Shown here in pieces: positions 23,190 to 31,214 of a stretch of DNA of 64,000 nt. The position numbers were made by a program, and so were the translations under genes. The stretch lies in NCBI GenBank assembly GCA_963847235.1, contig CAWJYU010000014.1:124001-188000 (forward strand), read 5' to 3'. The stretch is from JACDAN01 sp963847235. Its GTDB lineage: Bacteria; Actinomycetota; Thermoleophilia; Gaiellales; Gaiellaceae. How positions within the stretch are numbered: position 1 is the first letter of the stretch; every line of letters begins with the position of its first letter. A model generated the notes under the pieces. The model ran no database searches, was not told the DNA's origin, and was given only the letters and a program-made list of their open reading frames with translations.

Positions 23190-24496
23190 GGGAGGAATCT
23201 TCGCGCCTGGGCTCGGTGTTCCCGCGCGATCTCGTCCTCGTCCGCCTTCACGAGCTGACCGTCCCGCACGACCTCCTCACCCGCGACGAAGAGACGGTCC
23301 ACACGGTGCGGCGCCGCGAGGACGAACCCGGCGACCGGGTCGGCGGCGCCCGCGAGCTCCAGGCCGTCCGTGCGCCAGACCGCGAGGTCCGCCCGCTTGC
23401 CGGGCTCGAGCGAGCCGAGATCGTCGCGGCGAAGCACCGCCGCGCCGCCGCGGGTCGCCAGCGCCAGTGCCTCTCGGGTCGTCATCGCGAGCGGCCCCAG
23501 ACGGCCGCGGGCGACGAGCAGCGCCTGCTTGACCTCGAACGAGAGGTCGCTGCGCTCGTTCGAAGCGGACCCGTCCACGCCGAGCCCGACCGGAGCACCG
23601 GCGTCGAGCAGCTCGCGCACCTTCGCCACGCCCGCCCCGAGCCGCATGTTCGACGTCGGACAGTGCGCGACTCCGACTCGCCGCTCGCCGAAGAGCCGTA
23701 CGTCGTCGTCGGAGAGGTGGACGCAATGCGCGCACCACACGTCGTCCGCGAGCCAGCCGACCTGCTCCAGGTACTCGACCGGCGTGACGCCGTGGAGCTC
23801 GCGGCAGTACGCCTCCTCCTCGACGGTCTCGGCGAGGTGCGTGTGGAGCGGGACGCCGTGCTTCCGCGCCAGCTCCGCCGACTCGACCATCAGCTCCTTC
23901 GTGACCGAGAAGGGCGAGCACGGCGAGACCGCGACCTCGACGCCGCGCTCGATCAGCGCCTCCGTCTCCGCCAGGATCGTGTCGCGATCCTCGACGAGGC
24001 TGTCCGGCGGGAGGCCGCCCTGCGACTCGCCGAGATCCATGGAGCCGCGCCCGACGACGAGGTGCGCGCCGAGCTCGTCCGCCGCCTGGAGCAGCGCGTC
24101 GATCACGCCCGGCTGGCCCATCGGGAAGACGTAGTGATGGTCGAACGCGGTCGTGCAGCCCGAGAGCAACAGCTCCGCGAGCCCCGTCCGCGCCGCGGCG
24201 TACTCGGCCTCGCCGTCCAGCCGCGCCCAGATCGGGTAGAGCGTCTTCAGCCAGGTGAAGAGGTCGGCCTGCTGCGCCTGGGCCCGCGTGAGGGTCTGGT
24301 AGAGGTGATGGTGGGTGTTGACGAGCCCCGGGGTGACGAGGGCGCCGCCGAGGTCGATCCGCTCGTCCGCCTCCGGCTGATGACCCGAACCGACCTGTCC
24401 GATCCGGCCATCAGCCACCAGCACCCAGCCGTCCTCGTGCTCGGTTCCGGCGTCGTCCATCACGACGACGTAGGCGCTGTGGAGAAGAGTCGTCAT
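23186..24496 (-). CDS. Guanine / 8-oxoguanine deaminase-type amidohydrolase
   Basis: A 436-residue amidohydrolase. The metal motif is NTHHHLYQTLTRA near residue 65, followed by HTHLAET, CAHCVHLS and the late GLGVDGSASNERSDL aspartate. The HHHLYQ form and the 8-oxoguanine deaminase-like insert (GSMDLGESQGGLPPDSLVED) favour 8-oxoguanine or guanine deaminase over atrazine-type chlorohydrolases. It would deliver xanthine (or urate from 8-oxoguanine) to the pathway. ATG 24496 overlaps the adenine deaminase stop by 4 bases. The longer frame upstream is antisense or shadow sequence. Confidence 0.88.
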   Translation of the reverse strand: MTTLLHSAYVVVMDDAGTEHEDGWVLVADGRIGQVGSGHQPEADERIDLGGALVTPGLVNTHHHLYQTLTRAQAQQADLFTWLKTLYPIWARLDGEAEYAAARTGLAELLLSGCTTAFDHHYVFPMGQPGVIDALLQAADELGAHLVVGRGSMDLGESQGGLPPDSLVEDRDTILAETEALIERGVEVAVSPCSPFSVTKELMVESAELARKHGVPLHTHLAETVEEEAYCRELHGVTPVEYLEQVGWLADDVWCAHCVHLSDDDVRLFGERRVGVAHCPTSNMRLGAGVAKVRELLDAGAPVGLGVDGSASNERSDLSFEVKQALLVARGRLGPLAMTTREALALATRGGAAVLRRDDLGSLEPGKRADLAVWRTDGLELAGAADPVAGFVLAAPHRVDRLFVAGEEVVRDGQLVKADEDEIAREHRAQARRFLP

Positions 24497-26187
24497 GCCT
24501 GGAGCGGGACGAGCTCGAAGCGGTCGACGTCCACGAGGCCGCGGTCGGTGATCTTCAGGCTCGGGATCACGGACAGGGCAAGGAAGGCCATGGTCTGAAA
24601 CGGCGAGGGAAGCTCGCAGCCGAGAGCCCGCGCGGCCGACAAGCACGAATTGCTGTCGGCGATGACCTCGTCGAGCGGAGCGTCGGAGAGGAGCCCGGCG
24701 ATCGGCAGCTTCAGCTCGGCCTTGACGATCCCCGAGTCGACCACGACGACTCCTCCGCCTGTGTCCGAGAGCCGGCGCACCGCACGCAGCATGTCGTCGT
24801 CCTTCACGCCGACGACCACCACGTTGTGCGCGTCGTGGGCGACCGTCGAGGCGAGGGCGCCGCTCCGGAGCCCGAAGCCCCGGACGAAGCCGAGCCCGAT
24901 CCGGCCGGTGCCGAGATGCCGCTCGACCACGGCGATCTTGAGGAGATCGCGCTCGGGATCCGCGACTGCCTTGCCGCCCTCGACGCGCGGCTCGTCCACC
25001 AGCGACTCGGTGACGATCTGGTCGGGGACGATCCCGATCACACGCGCTCCGCCGTCGCCCTCCCACGGCACCGCGAAGTCGTTCGTCGCGAGCGGGCGGA
25101 TGCGGACGGTGTGCCGAACCCACTCGGGCACCTCGAGCTTCGGCACCTCTGGCACCGGCCGGCCGGCCTTGAGCACGAGCTCCGGCTGGAAGCGCTCGAG
25201 GTCGGGAAGGACGAGCACGTCGGCTCGGTAGCCGGGCGCGAGGGCGCCGAGGTCGTCGAGGCCGTGCCACTGGGCCGGGTTGAACGAAGCCATGACGAGC
25301 GCGTCCTCCGGTGACACGCCTGCCGCGACCGCCTCGCGCACCATCGAGTTGACGTGGCCCTCCTCCGCGATGTGCTCGGGCTCCCGGTCGTCGGTGCAGA
25401 ACGCGAGCCTGTGCGGGCCGAACTCGTGGACCAGCGGCAGCAGCGCGTGGAGGTTGCGGGCGCCCGAGGCCTCGCGGATCAGCACCCACATTCCCGCTCG
25501 CAGCCGCTCGCGGCCCTCCTCGATCGTGCTCATCTCGTGGTCGGAGCGGATGCCGGCCGCGGCGTAGGCGTTCAGCGCCTTGCCGAGGACCGAGGGCGCG
25601 TGGCCGTCGACGTGCGTGGCTCCGGGCAGGGCCAGCTTCACGAGCTCCGACTCGGCGCCGGAGATGACGCCGGGGAAGTTCATCATCTCGGCCAGGCCGA
25701 TCACCCGACGCCGGCGGAGGAGGCCCTCGAGGTCGCCGGGGATCAGGGGTCGGCGCGGAGACTCGAACTCCGACGCGGGCACGCAGGACGAGGCCATGAA
25801 GAACACGTCCAGCGGGAGGCCCGTGCACAGGTCCGCGAGCCAGTGGACACCGTCCGTGCCCAAGACGTTCGCAATTTCGTGCGGGTCGGCGACCACCGCA
25901 GTCGTCCCAAGCGGGAGGACAAGCCGCGCAAACTCGTCCACGAGCAACTTCGACGACTCGAGGTGCATGTGGGCGTCGATGAAGCCGGGAACGAGGTAGC
26001 GGCCCGAGAGCTCGAGGACCTCGTTTCCGTCGTAGTCCCCAAGGCCTGCGACGAACCCGTCCGCGATCGCGAGGTCGCCGTCGAGCCACTCGCGGGTGAA
26101 GACCGAGAAGACCTTGGCGCCGCGGATCACGAGGTCGGCGGGTTCGTCTCCACGTGCGACTGCGAGGCGGCGCGCGAGGTCAGGCAT
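24493..26187 (-). CDS. ade: Adenine deaminase
   Basis: A 564-residue adenine deaminase converting adenine to hypoxanthine with ammonia release. Conserved blocks are PGFIDAHMHLESSKL (metal site near residue 70), GTTAVVADPHEIANVLG, AEMMNFPGVI, DGHAPSVLGKALNAYAAAGIRSDHE, and DAHNVVVVGV toward the C-terminus. It is the promoter-proximal gene of the six-gene operon. A minus-strand -10 (TACGTT, 26197-26202) lies 9 bases before the ATG. It is divergent from the xanthine dehydrogenase genes with 29 bases between starts. Confidence 0.95.
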   Translation of the reverse strand: MPDLARRLAVARGDEPADLVIRGAKVFSVFTREWLDGDLAIADGFVAGLGDYDGNEVLELSGRYLVPGFIDAHMHLESSKLLVDEFARLVLPLGTTAVVADPHEIANVLGTDGVHWLADLCTGLPLDVFFMASSCVPASEFESPRRPLIPGDLEGLLRRRRVIGLAEMMNFPGVISGAESELVKLALPGATHVDGHAPSVLGKALNAYAAAGIRSDHEMSTIEEGRERLRAGMWVLIREASGARNLHALLPLVHEFGPHRLAFCTDDREPEHIAEEGHVNSMVREAVAAGVSPEDALVMASFNPAQWHGLDDLGALAPGYRADVLVLPDLERFQPELVLKAGRPVPEVPKLEVPEWVRHTVRIRPLATNDFAVPWEGDGGARVIGIVPDQIVTESLVDEPRVEGGKAVADPERDLLKIAVVERHLGTGRIGLGFVRGFGLRSGALASTVAHDAHNVVVVGVKDDDMLRAVRRLSDTGGGVVVVDSGIVKAELKLPIAGLLSDAPLDEVIADSNSCLSAARALGCELPSPFQTMAFLALSVIPSLKITDRGLVDVDRFELVPLQA

Positions 26188-26196
26188 TGCAGGCAG

Positions 26197-26202
26197 AACG
26201 TA
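26197..26202 (-). promoter_or_regulatory. -10 box for the adenine deaminase operon
   Basis: TACGTT lies 9 bases before the ade ATG. It abuts the plus-strand -10 box for the xanthine dehydrogenase genes. Confidence 0.55.
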
Positions 26203-26203
26203 C

Positions 26204-26209
26204 TAGCCT
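26204..26209 (+). promoter_or_regulatory. -10 box for the xanthine dehydrogenase operon
   Basis: TAGCCT lies 7 bases before the GTG at 26217, one base away from the opposing ade -10 box. Confidence 0.55.
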
Positions 26210-26216
26210 TGCCCGT

Positions 26217-27009
26217 GTGGATGTCCTGACTCCTCGCACGCTGGAGGAGGCGCTGCGGCTCATGTCCGAGACGCCCGGCGCCGTTCCGATCGAGGGCGGG
26301 ACCGACGTGATGGTCGAGCTGAACTTCGACCGGGCCCGGCCGCCGGCGCTGCTGAACCTCAACGAGGTCGGACGAGCTGAAGGGGTGGGCGCGCGAGAAC
26401 GGCTCGCTGCGGCTCGGCGCATCGCTGACCTACGACGAGGCGATGGAGGCGTCACTCGCGGAGCGGCTTCCGGCGCTCGCAGAGGCCTCGCGGACCGTCG
26501 GCTCGCCGCAGATCCGCAACCGGGGAACGATCGGCGGGAACCTCGGGACCGCATCGCCGGCCGGGGACGCCCTCCCCCCGCTCCTGATCGAGGACGCCGA
26601 GGTCGAGCTGGCCAGTGTCCGCGGCGTTCGGCGGATGCCGGTACGCGAGTTCCTCGTCGGCCCGAAGCAGAACGCACTCGAGGAGGACGAGCTGATCGCC
26701 GCGGTGCTGATCCAGCCTTCGGGCTCGTCGCAGACGTTCATGAAGATCGGCCCGCGGAACGCGATGGTGATCGCCGTCTGCTCGCTCGCGCTCTCGGCCG
26801 ACCGGGAGCGCGGGGAGCTCCGCGCGTCCTTCGGCTCGGCAGGCCCGGTGACCGGCCTCGTGACAGCGCAGCTCGACGAGCGCGACTCGTTCCCCGAGCG
26901 GGTCGCGGAGGCGGCGAGCCCGATCGACGACGTGCGCGGCACGGCCGAGTACCGTCGCCACGCCCTCCGGATCCTTACGGCGAGAGCGCTCGACCGCGTC
27001 CTGGCGTGA
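26217..27009 (+). pseudogene. Xanthine dehydrogenase FAD subunit, one frame break
   Basis: FAD-binding subunit of a three-subunit xanthine dehydrogenase. The N-terminus VDVLTPRTLEEALRLMSETP with the FAD loop PIEGGTDVMVELN is in one frame up to about base 26371. The remainder (ELKGWARENGSLRLGASLTY, then QIRNRGTIGGNLGTASPAGD) is in the next frame. Removing one A from GGTCGGACGAG restores NEVGELKGW and gives about 263 residues. All FAD motifs survive. Stop and next GTG overlap (GTGA). Confidence 0.85.
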
Positions 27010-27524
27010 ACATCGCGGTCACCGTCAACGGGGAACCGCACGAGGCAGAGATCTGGCCCGGCGAGAGCTTGCTCTTCGCGCTCCGCGAGCGGATGGGCCT
27101 GCCCGGCTCGAAGAACGCCTGCGAGCAGGGTGAGTGCGGCTCGTGCTCCGTCCTCCTCGACGGAAAGCTCGTCTGCGCGTGTCTCGTCCTCGCGGCACAG
27201 GTGGACGGCCACGAGATCGTCACCGTCGAAGGGGTCGGGCAGAACGGCGAGCTGCACGCCGTGCAGGAGGCCTTCGTCGAGACGGGGGCCGTGCAGTGCG
27301 GTTTCTGCACGCCCGGGCTGATCGTCGCCACCGTCGATCTGCTCCACCATCGGCCGGAGCCGACGGACGACGAGATCCGGGAGGCGCTCTCGGGCAACCT
27401 CTGCCGCTGCACCGGCTACGCCAAGATCTTCGACGCGGTCCGCTGGCAGCGGGCCGCGCATGACGCTTGTGTTCCATGTGACGAGCGGCCTCGTCCGCTC
27501 TTGCGGAACGAACCGAGCTGGTGA
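27006..27524 (+). CDS. Xanthine dehydrogenase 2Fe-2S subunit
   Basis: A 172-residue electron-transfer subunit with two [2Fe-2S] clusters. The plant-type cluster uses Cys39, Cys44, Cys47 and Cys59 (CEQGECGSC ... CACL). The second uses Cys98, Cys101, Cys133 and Cys135 (CGFCTPG, CRCTGY). Homologues normally end soon after IFDAVR. Here about 20 extra residues (HDACVPCDERPRPLLRNEPSW) are encoded by a strongly self-complementary stretch (27466-27558). The tail is probably a by-product of that element. GTG 27006 overlaps the previous gene. Confidence 0.93.
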   Translation: MNIAVTVNGEPHEAEIWPGESLLFALRERMGLPGSKNACEQGECGSCSVLLDGKLVCACLVLAAQVDGHEIVTVEGVGQNGELHAVQEAFVETGAVQCGFCTPGLIVATVDLLHHRPEPTDDEIREALSGNLCRCTGYAKIFDAVRWQRAAHDACVPCDERPRPLLRNEPSW

Positions 27525-27558
27525 GACTGCTCGCAAGGTTCGTGGCATGGAACACAAG
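27466..27558 (+). other. Nested inverted repeats forming a potential three-way RNA junction
   Basis: An outer 13-bp perfect inverted repeat (CTTGTGTTCCATG, 27466-27478, with CATGGAACACAAG, 27546-27558) encloses two hairpins. One is GAGCGG/CCGCTC at 27483-27500. The other is ACGAACCGAGC paired with GCTC-gcaa-GGTTCGT at 27508-27543, with one four-base bulge. It covers the 3' end of the Fe-S subunit gene and ends 11 bases before the phosphatase start. It may be a regulatory RNA, a processing or termination site, or a small palindromic insertion. Confidence 0.7.
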
Positions 27559-27569
27559 AAAGGCGTGGC

Positions 27570-27974
27570 GTGAGAATCCTGTTCGTCTGCGACGGGAACA
27601 CTTGTCGGAGCCCGTTCGCGGAGGCCGTGGCTCTCCGGCAGGGCCACGTCGACGTCGAGAGCGCCGGGCTCGCGGCGTACGCAGGCGACCGGCCGCCGGA
27701 CGACGCGGTCGCCGTGGCCCGCGAGCTCGGCTTCGACCTCTCGTCTCACCACGCGCGTCTTCTGACGGAGGAGATGCTCGGGCGCGCGGACGTCATCGTC
27801 GGGATGACGGCGGCGCACGTCAGCGCCGTCGACGGGCGGGGTGCCCGGGGGAAGACTCGACTGCTCGGCGAAGCCGATCTCGACGATCCCATCGGGGGTG
27901 GGCGCGACGCCTACCGGCAGGCCTACGCCCAGATCGAGCGAGACGTGCGGAAGCTCCTGGAGGACCAGGCATGA
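27570..27974 (+). CDS. Low-molecular-weight protein tyrosine phosphatase-like protein
   Basis: A 134-residue LMW-PTP-fold protein. The P-loop CDGNTCRSP (Cys7, Arg13, C-x5-R) sits at the very N-terminus as the family requires. The general-acid region DLDDPIGGG lies near residue 110. It is either a protein tyrosine phosphatase or an arsenate-reductase-like relative. No arsenic genes are nearby. The start is GTG 27570. Its stop overlaps the XdhA start by 4 bases, placing it firmly inside the xanthine dehydrogenase transcript, an unusual location. Confidence 0.9.
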   Translation: MRILFVCDGNTCRSPFAEAVALRQGHVDVESAGLAAYAGDRPPDDAVAVARELGFDLSSHHARLLTEEMLGRADVIVGMTAAHVSAVDGRGARGKTRLLGEADLDDPIGGGRDAYRQAYAQIERDVRKLLEDQA

Positions 27975-30214
27975 GCACGGCGCCGACGCGGAAGCTCGAG
28001 CTCGGCCGCGTCGGCGAGGCGGTCAAGCGCGTCGACGGGATCCCGAAGGTCACGGGGGAGTTCGCGTACTCGAGCGACCTCTTCGCGGCCGGGATGCTCT
28101 GGGGACACACGGTGCGGTCGCCGCATGCCCACGCCGCGCTCGTCTCGATCGACATCTCGAAGGCGGTCGGGATGGCCGGCGTGCACGCGGTGCTGACGCA
28201 CGAGGACGTTCCGGGCGACAAGCGCTACGGGCTCGAGTTCACCGACCAGCCCGTGCTGGCGTTCGACCGGGTGCGGTACTTCGGCGAGCCGGTCGCGCTG
28301 GTCGCCGCGGAACATCCCGAGCAGGCGCGGCGAGCGGCCGAGGCGATCGAGGTCGAGTACGAGCCGCTCGAGCTCGTCGTCGACCCCGAGAAGGCGGCCG
28401 ACCAGCCGGCAATCCACCCGCAGAGGTGGACGGAAGGGCACGGCTACCGCGACGACCCGCGGCCGAACGTCGTCCGGGACATGCGAATCGTGCGCGGCGA
28501 TCCCGACGCGGAGGGAGACGTCTCGGTCGAGGGCGTGTACGAGCTCGGGATCCAGGATCAGGCCTTCCTCGGGCCCGAGTCTGGCCTGGCCGTTCCGGAC
28601 GGGGAGGGCGGCATCGACATCTACGTCGCCACGCAGTGGCTCCACGTCGACCGTGACCAGGTCGCGCCGTGCCTCGGGCTTCCGAAGGAGCAGGTGCGCA
28701 TCCATCTCGCCGGCGTGGGCGGCGCGTTCGGGGGTCGGGAGGATCTCTCGATGCAGCTCCACGGCGCCATGCTCGCGCTGCACACCAACCGGCCGGTAAA
28801 GATCGTCTACACGCGGGAGGAGTCGTTCTTCGGCCACGTGCACCGACACCCGGCGCGGATCTGGGCCGAGCACCGCGCGAACCGGGACGGGAAGCTCGTG
28901 AACGTCCGGATGCGGATCCTGCTGGACGGCGGCGCGTATGCCTCCAGCTCGACGGCGGTGACCTCCAACGCCGCGTCGTTCGCGGTCGGGCCGTACGCGC
29001 TCGAGAACGCGCTGATCGAGTCCACGTGCGTCTACACGAACAACCCGCCGTGTGGGGCGATGCGAGGGTTCGGCGCCGTGCAGTCGTGCTTCGCGGCCGA
29101 GGCGCAGATGGACAAGCTCGCGGCCGCGCTCGAGATGGATCCTGTCGAGCTGCGGCTCCGGAACGCGATGGCGCCGGGCGACGCGCTCCCGACCGGGCAG
29201 AAGATCACCGGCTCACTGCCGGTCGCGGACGTGATCCGGAAGGCGGCCGCGATCCCGGTGCCGGAGGCGGAGGAGCTGCCGCGCGATCCCATCCGGCTGC
29301 CCGGCGGGGCGGGCAACACGACGAGAGGCGAAGGCGTGAAGCGCGGTGTCGGGTTCGCCGTCGGCTTCAAGAACATCGGCTACTCGGAGGGCTTCGACGA
29401 CTACACCGCCGCCCGCGTGCGGCTCTTCTCGGACGCGGGCGGCGAGCTGGTCGCCGAGGTGCATTGCGCCGCCGCCGAGGTCGGGCAGGGCGTGACGAAC
29501 GTGATCCTCCAGACCGCCCGGACCGAGCTGGAGCTGGAGAACGCAGTACTGGCGCCGGGGACGACGTCAGCGGTCGGTTCCGCCGGGTCGGCGTCGGCGT
29601 CGCGGATGACGTGGATGGCAGCCGGCGCGGTCCAGGCGGCGTGCCGGGCTGCTCGCGACGAGCTCGATCGGCGTGGCGGGAAGCTCGGCGACGGCGAGGA
29701 GATCGACCTCGAGCGGATCTACCGCCATCCGCGGACGTTTCCCCTCGAGCCCGAGACGGGCCAGATCACGGACGGCCGCGCCCACGTGGCGCTCGCGTGC
29801 GCGGCGATGCGGGTCGTGGTCGAGGTGGACGTCGAGCTCGGGCTCACGCGGGTCGTCTGGATCGGGACGGCGCAGGACGTCGGGCGCGCGGTCAACCCGC
29901 AGGCGGTCTACGGGCAGATCGAGGGCGGCACCGCGCAGGGGATCGGGCTCGCGCTGATGGAGGAGATCCAGACCCGCGACGGCCTGATCACGAACGCAAG
30001 CTTCACGGACTACCTGATCCCGACGGCGCTCGACATGCCACCGGTCGTCGCCGAGCTGATCGAGGATCCGGAGCCGGACGCGCCCTACGGCGTGAAGGGC
30101 GTCGGCGAGCCGCCGACGGTGGTCTCGACCGCCGCGGTCATGTCCGCGATGCGCGCAGCGACCGGTCGGGAGCTCAACCGGGTTCCGGTCAGGCCCGACG
30201 ACATCTGCCTCTAG
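27971..30214 (+). CDS. Xanthine dehydrogenase molybdopterin subunit
   Basis: A 747-residue catalytic subunit of the xanthine oxidase family, oxidising hypoxanthine and xanthine to urate. The frame begins at ATG 27971. Conserved parts are the hammerhead domain (VDGIPKVTGEFAYSSDL), GGAFGGREDLSMQLHGAML, the substrate-loop PPCGAMRGFGAVQ, AAEVGQGVTNVI, and the active-site base Glu713 in VKGVGEPP. Together with the FAD and Fe-S genes upstream it makes a complete enzyme. It ends 4 bases into the convergent gene that follows. Confidence 0.94.
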   Translation: MSTAPTRKLELGRVGEAVKRVDGIPKVTGEFAYSSDLFAAGMLWGHTVRSPHAHAALVSIDISKAVGMAGVHAVLTHEDVPGDKRYGLEFTDQPVLAFDRVRYFGEPVALVAAEHPEQARRAAEAIEVEYEPLELVVDPEKAADQPAIHPQRWTEGHGYRDDPRPNVVRDMRIVRGDPDAEGDVSVEGVYELGIQDQAFLGPESGLAVPDGEGGIDIYVATQWLHVDRDQVAPCLGLPKEQVRIHLAGVGGAFGGREDLSMQLHGAMLALHTNRPVKIVYTREESFFGHVHRHPARIWAEHRANRDGKLVNVRMRILLDGGAYASSSTAVTSNAASFAVGPYALENALIESTCVYTNNPPCGAMRGFGAVQSCFAAEAQMDKLAAALEMDPVELRLRNAMAPGDALPTGQKITGSLPVADVIRKAAAIPVPEAEELPRDPIRLPGGAGNTTRGEGVKRGVGFAVGFKNIGYSEGFDDYTAARVRLFSDAGGELVAEVHCAAAEVGQGVTNVILQTARTELELENAVLAPGTTSAVGSAGSASASRMTWMAAGAVQAACRAARDELDRRGGKLGDGEEIDLERIYRHPRTFPLEPETGQITDGRAHVALACAAMRVVVEVDVELGLTRVVWIGTAQDVGRAVNPQAVYGQIEGGTAQGIGLALMEEIQTRDGLITNASFTDYLIPTALDMPPVVAELIEDPEPDAPYGVKGVGEPPTVVSTAAVMSAMRAATGRELNRVPVRPDDICL

Positions 30215-30477
30215 GCGGACCGGACGAAACGCCCGGCCAGGCGTGCGCCGACCCAGGCGAGCCCGGCTACGACCAGGGCGACGATCAGGAGGAACACGAG
30301 ATCGCCGGCGACGAGGCGCGATTCGCCCTCCTCCGGCTCCGGGGCGATCGCGGCCACCAGCATCACGACGATGGCGACGACGGCGCCCCACCACCATGGT
30401 CTCCCGAGCACGCGTGCCCCAGCCCCGGCGAGGATCGGCAGCGCGAAAGCGGCGAGTACGAAGAAGACCTCTGCCAT
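30211..30477 (-). CDS. Small three-helix membrane protein
   Basis: An 88-residue hydrophobic protein with helices FFVLAAFALPILAGAGARVL, WWWGAVVAIVVMLVAAI and DLVFLLIVALVVAGLAWVG. An acidic loop PEPEEGES lies between helices two and three. A minus-strand -10-like TAACAT lies 11 bases before the ATG. It is convergent with XdhA (4-base overlap). Family unknown. Confidence 0.72.
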   Translation of the reverse strand: MAEVFFVLAAFALPILAGAGARVLGRPWWWGAVVAIVVMLVAAIAPEPEEGESRLVAGDLVFLLIVALVVAGLAWVGARLAGRFVRSA

Positions 30478-30488
30478 CGGACGGCGGG

Positions 30489-30494
30489 ATGTTA
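30489..30494 (-). promoter_or_regulatory. -10 box for the three-helix membrane protein
   Basis: TAACAT, 11 bases before the ATG at 30477. Confidence 0.4.
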
Positions 30495-30523
30495 GGGCAC
30501 GCTCCGAACTGACACCGAGCCGC

Positions 30524-30529
30524 TAGCTT
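30524..30529 (+). promoter_or_regulatory. -10 box for the DUF899 gene
   Basis: TAGCTT, 6 bases before the GTG at 30536, consistent with leaderless transcription. Confidence 0.55.
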
Positions 30530-30535
30530 CTGGAC

Positions 30536-31211
30536 GTGAGTCTTCCGGACGTCGTGTCCCAGGCGGAGTGGCAGGCGGCGCACGAAGAGCTGCTGGCCAA
30601 GGAGAAGGAGGCGACCCGCGCGAGCGACGCCCTGGCCGCCGAGCGTCGCCGGCAGCCGATGACGGAGATCGAGAACGACTACGTCTTCGAGGGGACGAAC
30701 GGCGAGGCGAGCCTGCTCGACCTGTTCGAGGGCCGCAGCCAGCTGATCCTCTACCACTTCATGTTCGCGCCCGGCGTCAACGGCTGGCCGGACGCAGGCT
30801 GCCCGGGGTGCTCGATGTTCGTCGACCAGGTCGGCCACCTCGCCCACTTCCACGCCCGAGACACGTCGCTCGCGCTCGTCTCGTTGGCGCCGCTCGACAA
30901 GATCGAGGCGTATCGCCGCCGGATGGGCTGGGAGATCCCCTGGTTTTCTTCGGCCGGCTCGGACTTCAACCGGGACTTCGGCGTCTCGACCGACCAGGGC
31001 GAGACCTTCGGACTCAGCGTCTTCGTCCGGGACGGAGAGCGGATCTTCCGCAGCTACTTCACGACGTCGCGTGGAGTCGAAGCGCTCGGAAGCGTCTGGA
31101 GCTTCCTCGACCTCACGCCGCTCGGCCGGCAGGAGGAGTGGGAGGACACGCCCGAGGGCTCGGCCACAGACGCCTCCGTACGAGTGGTGGCGCCGCCACG
31201 ACGAGTACTGA
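30536..31211 (+). CDS. DUF899 thioredoxin-fold protein, frame break near the C-terminus
   Basis: DUF899 protein with a thioredoxin-like fold. Features are a VVSQAEWQAAHEELLAKEKE N-terminus, then YHFMFAPGVNGWPDAGCPGCSMFVDQ and LAPLDKIEAYRRRMGWEIPWFSS, with the cysteine pair CPGC in the variant redox position. The annotated frame would run to 31234 with an atypical tail. Removing one T in GAGGGCTCGG instead gives EGRPQTPPYEWWRRHDEY and a stop at 31211, which is the usual family ending. True length is about 224 residues. Role unknown. Confidence 0.85.
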
Positions 31212-31214
31212 GCC

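Noticed and set aside
27466..27558. Integron attC site
   Set aside because: The 5' arm carries GTT and the 3' arm AAC, the reverse of the RYYYAAC...GTTRRRY arrangement, and there is no integrase.
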